DNA of 64,000 bases from Pseudoscleropodium purum (taxonomy: Eukaryota > Streptophyta > Bryopsida > Hypnales > Brachytheciaceae). The translations under genes and the position numbers were made by a program. The DNA lies in NCBI GenBank assembly GCA_963969395.1, contig OZ017797.1, positions 17,670,001 through 17,734,000 on the forward strand. Direction: 5' to 3'. This document shows positions 1 to 13,000 of this stretch, one piece after another. Below the pieces are notes generated by a model. It worked only from the letters and a program-made list of their open reading frames with translations. It had not been told where the DNA came from and ran no database searches. How positions within the stretch are numbered: position 1 is the stretch's first letter; every line of letters begins with the position of its first letter.

Positions 1-3000
1 GTTTCTTCACAATGTTGCTCGGCATTAAGAACGAATAGAAATACTTAAATTAGAGCTGCATTTCACGCTGGATTCAAACTCTTCAAGTATTGGCAGACTG
101 ACAGCCCGCTTCTTCACCTGAGGACGACCACCTCTCTGATTTCCCATTGTGTACAACAATTTACACTCTGTTAAAATGGCTTGTCAAATAATGCCAAAAG
201 TTTTGCTATTTTTGGTTAAACCCCTGAACGTCCAGATCCTTACCAAAAATGGACAATTTGGGAGAAATCGTTAGAAAGTGCTATTTGGAAGAATATTTTG
301 GAATTGATATATGAATAAGAGTTGTAGATTTTGAGCTGTAGATTCCATCCGTGTGTACATATTCACTATTGCTATCACCAATATTTCTTTATAAATTTGG
401 AAAGAGAAATTTCAAAATTCCTTCTAAATGCAATTACAAGAAAAACATTATCACTCTTTTAAGTAAAACTTGTTGGAATGAATTTGAAATGAGGTTCCTT
501 TGGTATGGTGATATTTTGGAATTTTTGTGCTCTTCAAATCTATGACCTCACTTTTGCAAATCCAATTTTGAACTAAAATCAATGCAATTTTTGGCTTGCC
601 ACACTTTGACATTTGTGATTGTAGGAAATTATGAACTCTAGTAACATCAAATCCAACCATTGGATGGGACAACAACTTGATAAAGTATCTCTACTAATTA
701 GATGACTTTCCTCCAAGTAGTAATGAGAAAGAAAATTGGATTTCAATTTGTTCATTGTCCAAAAATTAGATGTCAAAGCACTTCAGGATTAATCCAAGCA
801 ATGCAACCATAGTATGTAAGATAACTTTGCCTATGACAGCCCAAATGGGAGCCAATCCATCATAGGCAAAATTGTACTAAATAAATGGTGTACATTCTAG
901 TTCTTGAAATGTGCATCTCTAGATTTTTTTGGCATGTGATGGGTTGGTTGGCATTTGAACTCTCATAAGTTGGTTTACCTTAAGACATGCACAATTAAAC
1001 TACTCAATCATTCCTAAGTTGCACTATTGGCAATAAAATACAAAGTCATAATGGTTGTGAGTACAAATCCATCTTGGTTGGAAATGAATTGTGTCAATTT
1101 TGTATTAGTTTTAACACACATTTGTCACAATACCATTTCTATCCATAGGCGATTTGTATTATCAAGAATTTTAAATTGTCCACAATTATTTCTTCATAAA
1201 TAAAGCCACTTGTGACTTTACTTATGTGGCATTTGTGTGCACTGTCTTTTGGATGCATAGTAAGGCACATGTTCCATACTTTTGCAGTCACTATGCAAAA
1301 GAATCATCGATTGAAATTTTTCTTTTACCCTCCATCCCTTTGTAATAGTGACCAAATTGAATCAAACTAATTAAATTAAAATCATTTGCGTTGTGGTCTT
1401 GCCCCCCGCCATATTTATAATTTTGAGGGGGCTTCTAAAGTGACAATCAATATGGGATATCTAATATTCAATATTTAGTATTTTATATTTAGAAATGTGA
1501 CCTAGTGGGAACTTGTAAAACCCCAAGATCAATGGTTCTAGACATCTCCAACGACGCAGATCAACGGCCAAAGTGTTTTCTCCATTTGCAAATCAACAAC
1601 AAGAAAGGGGGTCTCTATGCATTAACGGCTCACATAAGTTGGGGGGAGGGGGGAAATTTTAGCACCTTGTGCACTGTCTTTTGGATGCATCGTGATTTAT
1701 TGGGCAAAGCCCACAAGAGTGGTGGGTAGCAAAAAGAAATTGCTTTCAATCATGAATTTTTGAAGAATCAAAATGGATTTTTAGGGAGAACAAATAGAGA
1801 CAAGGAGAATAGAGTCTACATTTGAGTAATATGACATATTTGGCATCTTTTAGTCATTTGAAGTCGAATTTTATCAATAAAGTATATCTGAAGGAAGGTT
1901 TATTCCAAAACAAATATTTAGATAGTCTATGGGCGTTTGCATTGATGTATCTTTTGTAAGATATGTAGAGTTATAAAAGAAGGATCTGGGACCCAAAATT
2001 AACTATTTGGTTGTGGCAATTAGTTTTTGGGATTGCACAGCAAATGGTAATGGTGTTTTGAAGCTTGAGCTAAGGAATTCTATTGTATGAAAATCTCAAA
2101 AACCAGGTGCATCCAACTAGGGGGCTAGGAATTCAATTATGTGTATGAAATGGGCTTCCTATACAAACTAGTAGTTCTAAAATAACCCCTCCAATAAATT
2201 GCAAAGAATATTATAAAAATATTTATAGAATATCCAAATTTTATAGATTTTATTGAATGACTTTTATTATTTCACACCGCTCTTGAAAATGCTCCTTGGG
2301 TGAAGTCCATCAATCTGAATGTGATTGAAAATATGATTGATCTTTCTTGCAATTGCCCATCTTTCTTGAGAAGCTAAAGGTTTACTACTCCTACTACCAA
2401 CAAATGGATGTTAGAACTTGTTTTGCTAAACCTAAGATAAGATCAAGCTTCTAAAAGTAACTTTCGAGATGGTGAATCATTTCAAATGCTAACGTCACAA
2501 AACTGACTTGGTTGGCAGTTGTATGTGAATATTTTGAAAATCCTCACAGCACACAACTCCATCTCTAGTTTGATGTTTTCATCTCTTTGCTTTGAAAATG
2601 TTGCATTTTGGATTTTCTTTTGCTAAGCTTGTTGTTGATCAAATACAATTTCTTTCCTGATGTTGTAAGTTGTGAGACCTATATCTTTCTATTTGGATTT
2701 GGCTTGAATTGGGTGATTTATCATTGATAGAAACTTGTGGTTGAAATTGGAGATTATGCTCGTAATCTTTTTCTTGTAGTATTGATGGATCATAGTGATT
2801 ATCAATGCATACTTATGTTTATATAAAATTCATTTTTGTGGATTATTTCTTCTGTTTGTGATCAGTTAGAAAGTCGAAAATTTTTAGAAGGATGATTTTT
2901 GGCATTTATTCTTCTCTTAACCTAGTGAATGGTGGAATTACCAATCTTTGAAGAGGAATCTTAGGGCTCTTAATTTCAAGCACAAGACCTCTAAGAAGGT

Positions 3001-3036
3001 TTTATGTGTAAATGGTTAGTACACTTCTAGTTGAGT
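1..3036 (+). repeat. Left arm of an 8.4-kb inverted repeat
   Basis: This arm is the reverse complement of 5352-8387: position x pairs with position 8388 minus x. The register is the same at the outer end (1-60 against 8328-8387), in the middle (about 2400-2460) and at the inner end, so there is no net insertion or deletion over about 3 kb. Every block I compared was identical. The inner boundary is clear: 3036 pairs with 5352 and 3037 does not match 5351. The outer boundary is unknown because the window begins inside or at the arm. The arm is AT-rich. I see no recognisable protein domain in it, only short open frames mirrored in the other arm. Confidence 0.95.
25..147 (-). other. 40-codon open frame near the outer end of the left arm
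   Basis: This is an ATG-to-stop frame for a 40-residue basic peptide starting MGNQRGGRPQVKKRAVSL. It is mirrored exactly at 8241-8363 on the plus strand of the other arm. Its GC content and codon look are more gene-like than the rest of the arm. I do not recognise the peptide. It could be the first exon of a captured host gene, a transposon-encoded exon, or chance. Confidence 0.3.
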
Positions 3037-3654
3037 TAATACACTTCTATTATGGAGAAAGCAAGAAGTATATTGTATGATTGTAAGTTATCCATCTTTT
3101 TATGGTCAAAAGTTGTTAACACAATAAACTATTTGATAACTTTGAGTCCCACAAGCATAAACTCTAGTATAGCCCTAAAACAAAAATGTTCAAGGAAACT
3201 TCTATGAAATTGATGATCTAATTTTTTAGCATATGTACATATTTCAAAAGAAAATTGAAAAACTATAGATAATAAAATTCAAAGGTGTCTATTTCTAGGA
3301 TGCAATTTGAAAGTAAAGTATACCCACTTTACAATCATATATAGTAAAAAGTAATTTTGAGTTGAGTTGTGGTTTGTGATGAAAGTTGAATAGGTCATCA
3401 GTATTTAATTCAAGATGTTGTTTTACAAAATGAACCTCCGTTATTCACTTTGACAAACAAGATTGAATACAATATATTTAATCCTACATTTGAAGAGTCT
3501 TCATCTAGGTACACTCTTGAAACTAAAAAATCCAATATTGAACCAACCAACCATTGGAATGTTAAACCACTATAGCAAAAGAAAATACTTTGCAAAAATA
3601 GTCCTTTATAAAATAGTCTAGATAGATTGTCATCTAACAATAGCCAATGACAAC

Positions 3655-3947
3655 CATCAGAAGATTTTCAGAGGTCTAAGAGGGCCGTTTTAAGTTGGTA
3701 TTCCTTGCAGTTCCTTTGCGATAAAAAGAACACCATACTATTAGGAAAAGAAAAATTTAAATTCTTTTTAAAAGTTCAATGAAATTTCTTAAAATGAAAA
3801 AAAAATTGGAATTTTTAAAATCTTTTCTTTTTATAAATGACGTGGCAATTGTTATGCCACGTTAGGCAACAAATTTTGGCGAGTTTGTAGAGTCAAAAAA
3901 TGTTAGGAAAGTCACAACCCTCCAGGGCCCCCGAAAAATTTCTAATG
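3655..3947 (+). mobile_element. MITE, TGACGTGGC-pair family, copy A
   Basis: The 293-bp element has imperfect terminal inverted repeats: CATCAGAAGATTTT at the left and the reverse complement of CATTAGAAATTTTTCGGGG at the right. It shares its ends, its length and an internal paired motif (TGACGTGGC, 9 nt, GCCACGTTA, at 3838-3864) with the 290-bp copy at 13889-14178. The interior is A/T-rich. No clear target-site duplication was found, so the superfamily is undetermined. Confidence 0.7.
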
Positions 3948-4059
3948 TAACATATTCCCTAGAAACAAATCCCTTCCTGATTCCCAAATTATTGGACTAT
4001 AGTATCAAAAAATATAGAAGAACCCTTAGATTTCTTTGAAGCACAATAAATCAAACTAT

Positions 4060-5280
4060 CAAAAGATGAATAGATGTAATGAAGTTAGAAACAGAATCAA
4101 TCATGAAAAAAAAAGATGGAAAATATTTGAAAGAGTGCCAAACAAAACCCTTATTATTAGTAAATGGATATACAAAATAGAAAGATGATCTATAGGAGAA
4201 ATAAATAAGATAAAAACAAAAACAGTAGCAAGAGACTTTCAACAAATTTTAAGAATAGACTACACAAAATAATTTTCCCTATTAATAGAATGGTCAACCA
4301 TTTGCCTTATTTTAGTACGAGCAGGCAGATAACTAGGAAATAAGACAAATGGACGTTATAACTACAATCTTAAATGGAATACTCTATAATGAGGTGTACA
4401 TGAAAATTCCAGAAGGATTTGGTGGATTAGAAAACCCCCAAAAAATATGCAAAATAAACTAAGCAATACAAGGGTTGCGCTTCTTTCCAAAGGTATATTA
4501 TAAGCATATTAATACGTGGTTTTCTCAGCAAGGACTTACAAAAAGAATTCAAGATTCAAATATGTATTTCTCAAGAAACAACTACAAGTATATAATCATT
4601 CTATTTTAGATCAATTATCTATTGATTAGAAGAGATGATGAAGAGAATATTGCATAAATTCAAATACTACTCCAAGATCAATTCAAAATGACTAACTTGG
4701 GAACTACATACAAAGAATTAATTTGGAGTGAAAATCAAATGCACATGCAAGATGCCAAGATGGTTTTAAAATAAGTAAAAGGGACTATCATCTATGCATT
4801 ACAATTTTCTTAGTGTAAACATACTAGCCTATATTATTTTGCGGATGTAGACTAGGGAAGAGATTGATTCAAGAAGATCAACTTTAGATTCTATCATCAA
4901 ATTTAGCAAATGATTAATGAATTAGACAAACAAATTGTAACTTGTATCACTTTCAACCATTGAAGGTGAATACAATGTTCTTATAGAGATAGCCAAAGAT
5001 ACCATATACTTAAGAAAAATGCTTCAAGAATTCAAATTTACTCCTATTTGTCCATTTGACTAGAATATAGGCTCAATATTTCTTTGAGAGATAATTGAGC
5101 CTATATGAAGCTATTAAACAATCCCATCATGCATGAAAGGACAAAACATATTGATATTCATTATTCAAGCCCACTTTATTTGAAAACAAGTCAAGTCAAG
5201 AGACATAGATGTGAAATATATCCCAACAAGTAGATTTTTAAACAAAACCTCTACCACTCATTAGTTTTGTATCAAACAAA
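4060..5280 (+). mobile_element. Decayed Copia retrotransposon pol (reverse transcriptase to RNase H)
   Basis: Reading the plus strand across frames gives recognisable Copia pol landmarks in the right order. Near 4346 is the QMDV...LNG block of reverse transcriptase, followed by VYMKIPEGF. A GTI-type segment before the RNase H domain lies near 4780. The C-terminal RTKHIDIHY motif is at 5138-5164, with a KYIPT-like motif shortly after. Many stop codons and frameshifts interrupt it, and the YVDD region near 4590 is degraded. Gag, protease, integrase and LTRs are not visible. The relic stops about 70 bp before the right palindrome arm. Confidence 0.85.
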
Positions 5281-5351
5281 GATGAGGTAGGAGTAACACA
5301 ACTATCTTCAAACAAAACTAGCTTCACTTTTGAAAATGAAATTTATACTTC

Positions 5352-8300
5352 ACTCAACTAGAAGTGTACTAACCATTTACACATAAAACCTTCTTAGAGG
5401 TCTTGTGCTTGAAATTAAGAGCCCTAAGATTCCTCTTCAAAGATTGGTAATTCTACCATTCACTAGGTTAAGAGAAGAATAAATGCCAAAAATCATCCTT
5501 CTAAAAATTTTCGACTTTCTAACTGATCACAAACAGAAGAAATAATCCACAAAAATGAATTTTATATAAACATAAGTATGCATTGATAATCACTATGATC
5601 CATCAATACTACAAGAAAAAGATTACGAGCATAATCTCCAATTTCAACCACAAGTTTCTATCAATGATAAATCACCCAATTCAAGCCAAATCCAAATAGA
5701 AAGATATAGGTCTCACAACTTACAACATCAGGAAAGAAATTGTATTTGATCAACAACAAGCTTAGCAAAAGAAAATCCAAAATGCAACATTTTCAAAGCA
5801 AAGAGATGAAAACATCAAACTAGAGATGGAGTTGTGTGCTGTGAGGATTTTCAAAATATTCACATACAACTGCCAACCAAGTCAGTTTTGTGACGTTAGC
5901 ATTTGAAATGATTCACCATCTCGAAAGTTACTTTTAGAAGCTTGATCTTATCTTAGGTTTAGCAAAACAAGTTCTAACATCCATTTGTTGGTAGTAGGAG
6001 TAGTAAACCTTTAGCTTCTCAAGAAAGATGGGCAATTGCAAGAAAGATCAATCATATTTTCAATCACATTCAGATTGATGGACTTCACCCAAGGAGCATT
6101 TTCAAGAGCGGTGTGAAATAATAAAAGTCATTCAATAAAATCTATAAAATTTGGATATTCTATAAATATTTTTATAATATTCTTTGCAATTTATTGGAGG
6201 GGTTATTTTAGAACTACTAGTTTGTATAGGAAGCCCATTTCATACACATAATTGAATTCCTAGCCCCCTAGTTGGATGCACCTGGTTTTTGAGATTTTCA
6301 TACAATAGAATTCCTTAGCTCAAGCTTCAAAACACCATTACCATTTGCTGTGCAATCCCAAAAACTAATTGCCACAACCAAATAGTTAATTTTGGGTCCC
6401 AGATCCTTCTTTTATAACTCTACATATCTTACAAAAGATACATCAATGCAAACGCCCATAGACTATCTAAATATTTGTTTTGGAATAAACCTTCCTTCAG
6501 ATATACTTTATTGATAAAATTCGACTTCAAATGACTAAAAGATGCCAAATATGTCATATTACTCAAATGTAGACTCTATTCTCCTTGTCTCTATTTGTTC
6601 TCCCTAAAAATCCATTTTGATTCTTCAAAAATTCATGATTGAAAGCAATTTCTTTTTGCTACCCACCACTCTTGTGGGCTTTGCCCAATAAATCACGATG
6701 CATCCAAAAGACAGTGCACAAGGTGCTAAAATTTCCCCCCTCCCCCCAACTTATGTGAGCCGTTAATGCATAGAGACCCCCTTTCTTGTTGTTGATTTGC
6801 AAATGGAGAAAACACTTTGGCCGTTGATCTGCGTCGTTGGAGATGTCTAGAACCATTGATCTTGGGGTTTTACAAGTTCCCACTAGGTCACATTTCTAAA
6901 TATAAAATACTAAATATTGAATATTAGATATCCCATATTGATTGTCACTTTAGAAGCCCCCTCAAAATTATAAATATGGCGGGGGGCAAGACCACAACGC
7001 AAATGATTTTAATTTAATTAGTTTGATTCAATTTGGTCACTATTACAAAGGGATGGAGGGTAAAAGAAAAATTTCAATCGATGATTCTTTTGCATAGTGA
7101 CTGCAAAAGTATGGAACATGTGCCTTACTATGCATCCAAAAGACAGTGCACACAAATGCCACATAAGTAAAGTCACAAGTGGCTTTATTTATGAAGAAAT
7201 AATTGTGGACAATTTAAAATTCTTGATAATACAAATCGCCTATGGATAGAAATGGTATTGTGACAAATGTGTGTTAAAACTAATACAAAATTGACACAAT
7301 TCATTTCCAACCAAGATGGATTTGTACTCACAACCATTATGACTTTGTATTTTATTGCCAATAGTGCAACTTAGGAATGATTGAGTAGTTTAATTGTGCA
7401 TGTCTTAAGGTAAACCAACTTATGAGAGTTCAAATGCCAACCAACCCATCACATGCCAAAAAAATCTAGAGATGCACATTTCAAGAACTAGAATGTACAC
7501 CATTTATTTAGTACAATTTTGCCTATGATGGATTGGCTCCCATTTGGGCTGTCATAGGCAAAGTTATCTTACATACTATGGTTGCATTGCTTGGATTAAT
7601 CCTGAAGTGCTTTGACATCTAATTTTTGGACAATGAACAAATTGAAATCCAATTTTCTTTCTCATTACTACTTGGAGGAAAGTCATCTAATTAGTAGAGA
7701 TACTTTATCAAGTTGTTGTCCCATCCAATGGTTGGATTTGATGTTACTAGAGTTCATAATTTCCTACAATCACAAATGTCAAAGTGTGGCAAGCCAAAAA
7801 TTGCATTGATTTTAGTTCAAAATTGGATTTGCAAAAGTGAGGTCATAGATTTGAAGAGCACAAAAATTCCAAAATATCACCATACCAAAGGAACCTCATT
7901 TCAAATTCATTCCAACAAGTTTTACTTAAAAGAGTGATAATGTTTTTCTTGTAATTGCATTTAGAAGGAATTTTGAAATTTCTCTTTCCAAATTTATAAA
8001 GAAATATTGGTGATAGCAATAGTGAATATGTACACACGGATGGAATCTACAGCTCAAAATCTACAACTCTTATTCATATATCAATTCCAAAATATTCTTC
8101 CAAATAGCACTTTCTAACGATTTCTCCCAAATTGTCCATTTTTGGTAAGGATCTGGACGTTCAGGGGTTTAACCAAAAATAGCAAAACTTTTGGCATTAT
8201 TTGACAAGCCATTTTAACAGAGTGTAAATTGTTGTACACAATGGGAAATCAGAGAGGTGGTCGTCCTCAGGTGAAGAAGCGGGCTGTCAGTCTGCCAATA

Positions 8301-8387
8301 CTTGAAGAGTTTGAATCCAGCGTGAAATGCAGCTCTAATTTAAGTATTTCTATTCGTTCTTAATGCCGAGCAACATTGTGAAGAAAC
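5352..8387 (-). repeat. Right arm of the 8.4-kb inverted repeat
   Basis: This is the reverse complement of 1-3036. Pairing can be followed to 8387 only because the window begins at the partner base of that position. The true outer edge may therefore lie further right, towards the importin alpha gene. The two arms contain the same mirrored short open frames, for example 6659-6883 minus against 1505-1729 plus, with identical translations. Identity this complete implies a recent duplication, ongoing gene conversion, or an assembly artefact. Confidence 0.95.
8241..8363 (+). other. 40-codon open frame near the outer end of the right arm
   Basis: This is the mirror copy of the frame at 25-147. It runs from ATG at 8241 to TAA at 8361-8363 and encodes a basic 40-residue peptide. 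It is not recognised. A spliced continuation to the right was looked for and none was obvious. Confidence 0.3.
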
Positions 8388-10083
8388 CTACTACATGCAA
8401 TTTACTGTATGCAATTCACCTCACAAACTTCTCCGTTCTCAAAACAAGTACACTTCAAACTTGTTTACGACAAAAATAGTGATAAATGGTTCGGTTCATA
8501 CAAGGTCGGGTCCTTTTCGAAACCAAGAGTCCATTTTCTTCTAGGCTCACAACTCTTCTACACATTCCTCCGTTGAAAAAGGCAACATCCACAGTCATTC
8601 CTCTCACTATCTACTGCATTTATTTAGATCCTGTAGACTGCAATTTCTTATCGAACATTCAAAGATCTGAAGTTCAAGTAAAGGACTGGTCATGTCCACT
8701 GATGTAAGAGACGATGCTTGTTCAAACGTGCACTCAAAATGCACAATGCAATTAACACCGAACTCTTCCTTAAACGCACACCGTCGGGGTCCAATCTTGC
8801 TCATATTTGCATTTACAAGAGTTCTGAGCGAAAATCCGAAAGGAACATTTTCCTAATCACGTAGCACTGAGAAACCACTTCGAGAGTGTTCGTACGCAGT
8901 GCAGCCGTCAAAACTTCAGCACAATCGGAAATATGATCGCAGGCTACTACACACCACGGCAGCAGTGTATCTCCTGCCCACTTCGACCACGAGTCCATCA
9001 AGTGCCGTCGAACGGGATATGCCATGAAGCACAAATCGTTCGACATGTTAGCTAGTCAATGTCCACTGTGAGGCAGCCATACAAAGGTTTCATGGACGCC
9101 AGGGCTCAGCCCCGACAGCCCAGCCGTGCACTCACCCAAAGCATGCATTGGCAAAAGAATAGAAAGCGACGACAAATCACCAGACGCTCGAGGCAGAGTT
9201 AAATTGTCATAATTAGAAGGTTGCTCACAGGTTGAGAACATCCTCCTTGTGGAATTAGTAAAGACCATGCGGAGGGCACAGTCAAAGATTAGCAACTGAG
9301 GGGACGAAACAGGGACATATTCGGCTCATCTCCCCAGAGTAGACTCCTTGTGACTATTTGTCAACGTAAGACTAGAACGGACAGCATTTAAATGCTGACC
9401 ACTCAAAAATTATCGAGTGGGTGCACCGACGGGTGGGCTGCACCCTCTGGTGCGTGACACGTCAATACAGCTGTGCGTGGAGACGCTTCACGTCTGCCAC
9501 GAAGCAGGACTCCTGACGCATGTGGGACCGCACAAGCGTGAGAAGGGGATCTCTTGCAGCGGCTGCTTCAGCAAACTACGGGTTTCGGTGGAGAAACCCG
9601 GACCCAGCAAAGCGATCGCAGTCGGAACGGTCCTGGGACCGGACGCGACCTGCGCTTTGCACAGATTAGTTCTGTTAGAGAGTGGTTGATCCCACAACCA
9701 AGACTTTCACGCGCCCACGCCATAGCAGGGGGCAGTGAGACTCAGGACCAGACTCTTTCCTACGAGTAACCAACATTCCAGGTCGACGCTAGAGAGGCAT
9801 CGTTAGAAGAAGCCTGGCTCCGCAGAACATCTGTCCTCAAAAGTAATTTGAGGCACTAAGAGCTCTCTCCTTCACCCTCCGTCCTGCAACAAAATAAGAC
9901 ACACGAAAGGGTCAAAAAGAGAAACTCGAAAAGACCAGTAGGCAGACGAAGCACACGCTCGAAAATCCTACTCCGAAGGAGTCACATTCGGGAACAGTGT
10001 GGAGTCGACTCCCTCAAGCCCATCAAGTGGAAAAAACTCGACGGCCGCAGGAGAACCGCAGAAGAGTCTCAGAAGCGTACCTT
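8388..10083. other. Flank downstream of importin alpha, no gene recognised
   Basis: This stretch has clearly higher GC than the palindrome. It probably includes the 3' untranslated region of the minus-strand importin alpha gene. Several short open frames exist on both strands (for example 9417-9689 plus and 9056-9295 minus), but none shows a domain I recognise. A non-coding transcript or a degraded gene are alternatives. Confidence 0.5.
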
Positions 10084-13000
10084 TCAGCCAAAGTTGAAGC
10101 CACCAGGGGGAGCTGCGGCTTGACTCGCACCAAACGCAAAGTTCTCACCAGCTTCCGCTCCAGGTGCAAGATTCTGGTCCTCGTCCTCTTCCAGCCAGTA
10201 AGTCTCAAGAATCTTCACAGCCTTCTCGTAGATTTCGTTGTTGTCGTGAGTCTGCAGATTCTCGATCTTCTCCAGGCCCTCGGCCTCATCGATGTAGCGG
10301 GCATAAAGATTGATCCCACCACTGTTGCCCACATCCTTCTCTTGCTCTCCGACCTTCAGGATATTCTCCAGACCTTCCAGAGAAACGGTTACAATGCGTG
10401 GGTCCGGGCACGTCAACAGATCGCACAATGGCTTGATGCAGCCCTGGTTCACAAGGTACTTGATTTGCTCATGCGTTCCACCAGAAGTGGCATTGGAGAT
10501 GGCCCAAGCCGCCTCTTTCTTGATGTCGAACTCTGCGGTGCCAAGTAGAGACACCAGAGGAGGAATGATGTTCGCATCAACTACAGCCTGCAGAGGACAC
10601 CATGAATGTGCAGCGCGTCAGAAAAAAGTCCCCCCATACGAAGGCACACAAGTAAGCCACACAATCAACTCTCAACACGGGACGGAGATAGAACACCGAC
10701 CTGAATTTGGTCCTTGTTCCCGGCAGTGATGTTGGAGATGGTCCAACAAGCTTCCTTCTTAATGCTCTTCTTGTGGTTGTTGGTCAAGAGAGCCAGAAGA
10801 CAAGGGAGAGCTTGGTTGTTGATGATGAACTGCAGGAGAGGGAAGCAATTCAGTACACAAAGAAAAACACATGAACTCTATTCCCTTCCCACATGAATTC
10901 CAAAGGCAAGGTCAAGGGGGCGTCTCGAATCCCAAGAAACGGAAAAAAAACAAAAACAAAACAGGACGACCTCCTGGACGCAGAGCTATTGAAAACTGGA
11001 ACATAATTCCCGATCAAAAGTACCTGAGTCTGAAGATCATCACCGGTCACAATGTTGCCAACTGTTCGCAATGCGGGAATGAGTACAGAGGGTGATGGAT
11101 GGCTGCTAGGAATCACAACAACACCCAAATCAGTCCTCAATTAATCCTCAACCCACGCTCGGAATGGATTCTGGACAGCAACAACCGAAAGGGACTTAAA
11201 CAAAAAGCAAATTAAGAGTCTTACAGCAAGAGCTCCACAAGTCGACGGCAGACACCGGCTTCAATGACAGCCTGAATCTTGTCGTTGGTGCCATCCGACA
11301 AATAAGAAAGGGCCCAGCACGCATCGGTAAGGACCTCTTCATCGTTGGAATGGATCAGTCGCTCCAAAGCTGGAAGGGCTGGCTTGGACTACAAGGCCAC
11401 GAAAGAAAAACGAATCCAATTAGAGTTTGACTATTCAGGCTGCGTCGCAAAATTGGCATGGGAAGCCATCCCGCGAATTAATCCTTCATTTAAACAAAGG
11501 ACGGACCAAAACGGTTCTGGACGGTCACGCCACTTGGAAACGGCAGTACACGTTACACGACCGACACCGAGTCGCAAGACGCTGGACAATGCAGAGACGC
11601 ACAAAAAGCACACACCTGCTCGAAAGGGGGCTGGGGCTTGCCACGGCAAAAGTTGGACAGAGTCCAGGTGGCATTCCGCAGCATGGACAGCTTGGTATTG
11701 TCGGTGAGCTGAGCAAGCAAAGGCATCAGAGCACCGTGGCTCAGGACGAGGTCCCTGCACTTCGGAGAGTCACCGGCCACATTGCCCAAAGCCCAAACAG
11801 CCTGCAACAACGATCACACAGAAACGTCCACAGTGAGTGGGCTTCCAAACGAAAGGAGCACACGGAAAAAGGACACCATGTGCGCACGACGACGGCAGGC
11901 TACGAGCCAACAATCGAACCATCCAAGCGAGAGTAAGAACGACATCTCCTCCGCACAATGCGCCAGAGAGACAGCATTCCACACTCCGAATGCTGATTCC
12001 GAAAGACCGGATCCAACGTCACTTCAACGAGACTGGAAAATTGCTGGCGTTCGCGGAGACGCGAATCACGCGAGATCCTCATCTCCAGTAAAAACACGGA
12101 GTTCAATTGCTGGACTACAAAAACCCTAAAATGCCACATCTCCATTGTACCTGCTCTCGCACGTCGTCGCTCGGAGAACTCAGGAGTTGAACGAAGATTG
12201 GAACGGCACCATGGTCAATCACCACGCGAGTGTGATCGGAGGTTCCTGACGCAATGTTGGTCAGCGCCCACGCAGCTTCGAACTGTACAGCACACAATCC
12301 ACGAGTCAGCTACGCTCCGAACAAACGAGATTCCCAGGGAACGCTCGAAAACCTAAGCGATCCTTTAAACCCTCAGTAGGTACCTGCAACTGTGGAAAGT
12401 CGGCCCTCACGAGAAACTCGACGAAACGCGGCACCACACCTGCTGCGATAACCTCTTCGATAGGTGGACTTCGCTCTGCACATCAGGACCGCCGTCAATC
12501 AACAGGCGCAGGCTATTCACCCAAAAACAAATTGCGCGGAATTCGAAATGCACATGCACATCTCCGCACGTCCCTCCATAGGGAAAAGACCGGTTACCGA
12601 TTGAGAGAAGCTTCCTGAACTGCGTGGTGGCTTCCAACTGCGTGGCGGGATCGTCGGAGTACACCCCAGAAACCATGGCCGGAAGGCTTTCCAGTTGCTA
12701 CATGAAAAGAAAATCACACTTTAATTCTCGACTCTGGAAATAGCCATAGCCAAACCGAACCCTGTCCAAATCGCGCCCCTTCGCAGAGATGCAAAACTCC
12801 GCCAAACAGGAAGATCCGAATCGAGGAACACAGAAAAACCTAAAATATTCAAAACAGTCCCGACGAAAGACATGATGCATCCAAAAAAACGACATGAAAC
12901 ATGAAGATCACCCCGCCATCCACAACAAAAAAAAAACGAATCTCGTGAAAAATACCAACCTTCTTCTCGTTAGCGGCAGATTGGGCGGCGGGGATGAACG

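Larger units (their letters stand above)
3037..5351. other. Spacer between the palindrome arms
   Basis: This 2315-bp unique segment separates the two arms. It contains a 293-bp MITE (3655-3947) and a decayed Copia pol relic (about 4060-5280). The rest (3037-3654, 3948-4059 and the last 70 bp) is AT-rich, with no gene that I can support. Confidence 0.8.

Noticed and set aside
9997..10548. A 183-codon plus-strand frame
   Set aside because: It overlaps the last exon of importin alpha on the other strand and is a compositional shadow.
11431..11936. Frames of 109-169 codons on both strands within the importin alpha gene
   Set aside because: They read across introns or in the wrong frame of verified exons.
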